Assembly (NCBI GenBank): GCA_038530555.1
Contig: JBCBCN010000004.1
Span: forward strand, 186,001-250,000
DNA: 64,000 nucleotides
DNA from: HKCCE3408 sp038530555
GTDB lineage: Bacteria > Pseudomonadota > Alphaproteobacteria > Rhodobacterales > Rhodobacteraceae
Direction of reading: 5' to 3'
A program made the position numbers and the translations under genes. Every line of letters begins with the position of its first letter. Position 1 is the first letter of the stretch. The notes below the pieces were generated by a model. That model was not told where the DNA came from, ran no database searches, and worked only from the letters and a program-made list of their open reading frames with translations. Of this stretch, positions 61,080-64,000 are shown piece by piece.

Positions 61080-62801
61080 ATGAACGGGACATTTTTGGCG
61101 CGCCGATCCGGACGTGCTTGGGGACATCATAGCCACAATCTGCGCGGCCTGACCCGCAGCTTGGCCACATCCACCAGCGCCGTTTTCGCGGTCCTCGGCC
61201 TGTCCGCCTGCGTGACCGGCGGAGTGGCCTATGTCGTGGTGGATTATACGATGTCGCCGATGGCAACTGACGGCGCCGGGCCGAGCGTGGCCACCGCCGC
61301 CCCGCGTCTCCAAACCGCGCCCGCTCTGCCCCAGCTTTCCGCACCCGCGAGCCCGGGGCTTGCGGCCCCGTCCGCGCCGGAAGCAGTCGCGCCATCCGCG
61401 CCCATAGAACTGGCCAGCCTTCCGAGCGCCAGCCTCCCCAGCGAAGGCCCGCTGGGGACGGCGCGGGTGGATCAAGAGCTTGGGGGTCAGGATCTCGGCC
61501 CGGTTGTTGTGATCGCGGGCACCCCGCCCGTCCTGCCTGAGCCACGTCCGCGCAGAGTGTCGCAAGTCGCGACGCTTGCCACAGCGCCCGTAATGCGGCC
61601 GAGCCGCGACGGTACGAATGATGCCGCGCCCTCGGACATGAGCGCGTCAATCGAAACGGTTTTGCGCACGGCTTTAACCGACCGCCGTGGGCCCGCTGCC
61701 GCTGCCTCGACCTTCGCGACCACAGAAGAGCCCACCGACGTCCCCGCTCAGGTCGAAACCGTTGCCCTTCAGCCCCAGACCGTACAACCCCAGACCACGC
61801 CCACTTTCGACGGCGCCTTGGTCGCGACCTCGCCGCGCCCCGAAGCCCGGCCCGAACGACTTGCCGCGGCCTTCCGTGCGCGACAACCGCTAACCTCTGA
61901 GGAGCCCACGGGCATCCAGGTCGCCCGCGCCAGCACAACTGAGGCGAGCGTCACACCCGCCGCGCTGCAGCCCGCGCCTGAACTGTTCACGGCCCCGCGT
62001 GCCGGCAATCCTTGCAACAATCGCCTGACCCGCGCCATCCCGCGCCGCCCCCGCTCAGCCCCTGAAGGCAGCGCCTTCATGGCGTCGCTGGCCAATCAGG
62101 CCGGCGCCAACCGCGACACCCGCATCATCGAAGCCGCTTTTGGCGGTAACGTCCCGGACTTCCTACGTAATCTCCGCCCGGTGAGTTTTGCCGGCAGTGA
62201 TGCGAGTGGCCGGGAAGTCGTCGTCACGATCTGCGTGATGCCCGATTACCTGGCGCTCGGCAGCGACCGCGATTTCGTGCGCGTGCCGCTCGGTCTTCCG
62301 GCCGCTCTGCGCTTGGCCGAGGGTTTTGACATGATGCTGCCGACCACGCGGATGGTCGACGCGATCTATGCGCAGGCCGATCTCCGGCTCAGCCCGCAGC
62401 CGATGACGCCGGGCTCCGAGATGAGCTCGACCAATTACTTTTTGCGCCATGACGCGATGGTCGATGACCAATATGCCCGAGTCGGTGGGCGCTTGGGTGC
62501 GTTGGTCGCGGGGCACAAAAAGGACGTCGTTTTGGCCAATCGGCTGTCGAGCAATCCCGGCCGCGTGGCAATCTATGGCTGGCACCGGTCGCGCTTTGCA
62601 CCGATCCAGCCGCTCTCGACGGTGCACGGCGCGCAATATGCCGATTACAGCCACGGGATCCGCCTGGTGAGCCGCACGGCTTTCGTGAACGGTGACGCGG
62701 TCGATCTGGGCACGCTCTTGACCGACCCGCGTTATGCCGGGCTGATCAACTCGGACGGGGTGATCGCAGGGCGCGCGGTGCAGATGGCGGCGTTGCGCTA
62801 G
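61080..62801 (+). CDS. conserved exported protein of unknown function
   Basis: A 573-residue protein with an N-terminal hydrophobic segment (TSTSAVFAVLGLSACVTGGVAYVVVDY), a long Ala/Pro/Thr linker to about residue 290, and a folded C-terminal domain. That domain has VTICVMPDYLALGSDRDFVRVPLGLPAALRLAEGFDMMLPTTRMVDAIYAQADLRLSP, SSTNYFLRHDAMVDDQYA, LVAGHKKDVVLANRL, AIYGWHRS and VHGAQYADYSHGIRLVSRTAFVNG. I have seen this domain in many alphaproteobacterial hypothetical proteins. The invariant-looking His and Asp residues suggest an enzyme, but no reaction is known. Confidence 0.8.
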   Translation: MNGTFLARRSGRAWGHHSHNLRGLTRSLATSTSAVFAVLGLSACVTGGVAYVVVDYTMSPMATDGAGPSVATAAPRLQTAPALPQLSAPASPGLAAPSAPEAVAPSAPIELASLPSASLPSEGPLGTARVDQELGGQDLGPVVVIAGTPPVLPEPRPRRVSQVATLATAPVMRPSRDGTNDAAPSDMSASIETVLRTALTDRRGPAAAASTFATTEEPTDVPAQVETVALQPQTVQPQTTPTFDGALVATSPRPEARPERLAAAFRARQPLTSEEPTGIQVARASTTEASVTPAALQPAPELFTAPRAGNPCNNRLTRAIPRRPRSAPEGSAFMASLANQAGANRDTRIIEAAFGGNVPDFLRNLRPVSFAGSDASGREVVVTICVMPDYLALGSDRDFVRVPLGLPAALRLAEGFDMMLPTTRMVDAIYAQADLRLSPQPMTPGSEMSSTNYFLRHDAMVDDQYARVGGRLGALVAGHKKDVVLANRLSSNPGRVAIYGWHRSRFAPIQPLSTVHGAQYADYSHGIRLVSRTAFVNGDAVDLGTLLTDPRYAGLINSDGVIAGRAVQMAALR

Positions 62802-63145
62802 GCGGCAGCAGGCGGCCTAAAGTCATGTCCGAAATGACTTAAACCTAAGGGCTGACGGCGACATGCCCGGTAGCGTGGTGTGCCTCGCAAGGACGAAGAA
62901 CCACGGACGCAAGAAGCTGCGCGACATAGCTGACAAGCCCGCAAGATCCCACGACCCGCGCCTCTCCGCGATCCCGCAAAGATACGTATGAGCATCCGGC
63001 CCGAGCGCAAGAAAGGGGGCCTACGCCCCCCCTCAACACACGGGAAGTGCCCAGTAATCTTGGCCCCATAGTCCTGGCCCCCTACTCCTGCCAATCAGAG
63101 CCGCCCGCCCGAAGCGCGCCTTGAGCTCTGGTCAGCCCGCCTCCC
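62802..63145. other. intergenic region with short inverted repeat
   Basis: A 344-bp gap between convergent genes. AAGTCAT (62820-62826) and ATGACTT (62834-62840) form an inverted repeat with a seven-base loop, without a T-run. I see no gene or RNA in the rest. Confidence 0.5.
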
Positions 63146-64000
63146 TCAACGCACGTCGTGGAAGCAGCGGAAGCCCAGATGGTAATTCCGGTGGCTGCCC
63201 TCAGACATCACCCGCGTGCCGTGCCAGAATGGGGCGCGCCAGCGGCTCCAATGCTCATGGGCGCGGATCGTGTCCCAGATGAACCAGCTTCCCTTCATCT
63301 CGGTCACGCCCAGCGTCGTGGACCCGCGCGAGGCCATCTGATCCTCGCTGAGCGGCAGGTTCATATGCTCGGCCGCGTTGCCGTCGATATCGAACACGCC
63401 CAGCGGGCTCTGGCATTGCGGAAAAGACCCGGCGGGATAGGTGTTCGAGCCGCAGCCCGTGAAAGAGCCGCCATTGCACGAGCCGTTCTTGAACGAGCCT
63501 GTGGCGCAGACCCCGGCCTGCCAAGCACCGATCGAATAGGTGCCGCGCGTGGAGGAGTAGGCGTTGTTGTGGAACGAACGCATCGTGTTGACCGCCGCCG
63601 AGGCGCCCATGCCGCGGATCATGTCGAAGGGGTAATCGGGCGGCAAAAGCTGCCCGGCCGAGGCGCCTTCCCATTCATGGGCGTCGCCGATCCGCCCACC
63701 TTCGGCCGCGCAAAGTTGCGCGGCCTCATTGGCGCGGACCCAAACCACCGGATAGGCCAGCGGCACATTGGGATACTCGAACATATCGGCGCAGACGGTG
63801 GCGTCAGAGGGGCTTTGCGTCGCGGGATCGTACAGCGGCACGCGGTAGCGACCGCCGCAGATCCGCTCAAACTGCCGGTTGCGATAGCTGGCGCGCACCT
63901 GATCGACATTGCCGCCGATCCGCGCCGCCGCCTCTTCCGGGGTCAGCGGGTGTCGAGTAACGGCCGGGTTGCCCTGACCCATCCAGCCATTGGGCGAATT
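63146..64000 (-). CDS. formylglycine-generating enzyme (SUMF1) family protein, partial
   Basis: The frame is open from the right edge (reading NSPNGWMGQGNPAVTRHPLTPEEAAARIGG) to the stop at 63146; the true start lies outside the window. The C-type-lectin-like SUMF1 fold shows in VPLAYPVVWVRANEAAQLCAAEGGRIGDAHEWEGA, GVFDIDGNAAEHMNLP, EMKGSWFIWDT and the end YHLGFRCFHDVR. Several cysteines occur in CATGSFKNGSCNGGSFTGCG and one in GFRCF. Whether it makes formylglycine, or is one of the many SUMF1 relatives with other roles, cannot be told; no sulfatase gene is in the window. Confidence 0.85.
   Translation of the reverse strand, partial: NSPNGWMGQGNPAVTRHPLTPEEAAARIGGNVDQVRASYRNRQFERICGGRYRVPLYDPATQSPSDATVCADMFEYPNVPLAYPVVWVRANEAAQLCAAEGGRIGDAHEWEGASAGQLLPPDYPFDMIRGMGASAAVNTMRSFHNNAYSSTRGTYSIGAWQAGVCATGSFKNGSCNGGSFTGCGSNTYPAGSFPQCQSPLGVFDIDGNAAEHMNLPLSEDQMASRGSTTLGVTEMKGSWFIWDTIRAHEHWSRWRAPFWHGTRVMSEGSHRNYHLGFRCFHDVR

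Overview
The window is high-GC, tightly packed DNA from an alphaproteobacterium, almost certainly a Rhodobacteraceae (Roseobacter-type) member. The evidence is a gene transfer agent (GTA) cluster with the Rhodobacter capsulatus gene order, next to fabD-fabG-acpP-fabF-mltG, together with other chromosomal blocks typical of that family.

Region 1 (1-12828, minus strand) is the GTA structural cluster from g1 (small terminase) to g15 (tail-tip protein, cut by the left edge). All genes I expect are present, intact and overlapping or nearly so. The 367-bp leader upstream of g1 carries a perfect CtrA-type TTAA-N7-TTAA site, a sigma70-like promoter and then an intrinsic terminator before g1. g15 appears to carry an extra beta-rich domain inside its TIM-barrel region.

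Region 2 (13196-18217, minus) is lipid and cell-wall housekeeping: fabD, fabG, acpP, fabF, mltG. A terminator-like hairpin overlaps the fabD start. Region 3 (18626-23269) holds rpsF-rpsR-rplI on plus, then two secreted proteins built from a shared repeat domain and the trigger factor gene on minus. Region 4 (23387-26719) is a LysR regulator divergent from an exported SnoaL-like protein, a Tat-exported metallo-beta-lactamase-fold hydrolase and a double SnoaL protein.

Region 5 (27652-39037) is a probable oligosaccharide uptake and degradation locus on minus: a PhyH dioxygenase, a divergent MBL hydrolase, a family-5 solute-binding protein, two permeases, a double ATPase and a GH38 alpha-mannosidase, with a divergent AraC regulator. 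A hybrid histidine kinase follows, then a tRNA-Leu(UAG) whose downstream flank is a tandem 114-bp array.

Region 6 (41787-48280) contains nnr, with a palindromic element inserted in frame, the nitrogen pair glnB-glnA, a two-gene unit of unknown function, and a tandem glycine riboswitch in front of a DadA-like amino-acid dehydrogenase. Region 7 (48403-64000) is mostly housekeeping: YbjN and YrbL-like proteins, a run dgt-argS-SPOR-nagZ-scpA-scpB on minus, an A-type Fe-S carrier, xthA, a large Sel1-repeat protein, a conserved unknown exported protein and a formylglycine-generating-enzyme-like protein cut by the right edge.

Start codons were moved from the longest open frame where a Shine-Dalgarno sequence or family knowledge pointed to a better one; these changes are stated. 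No database search was possible, so family names come from recognising motifs and gene order.
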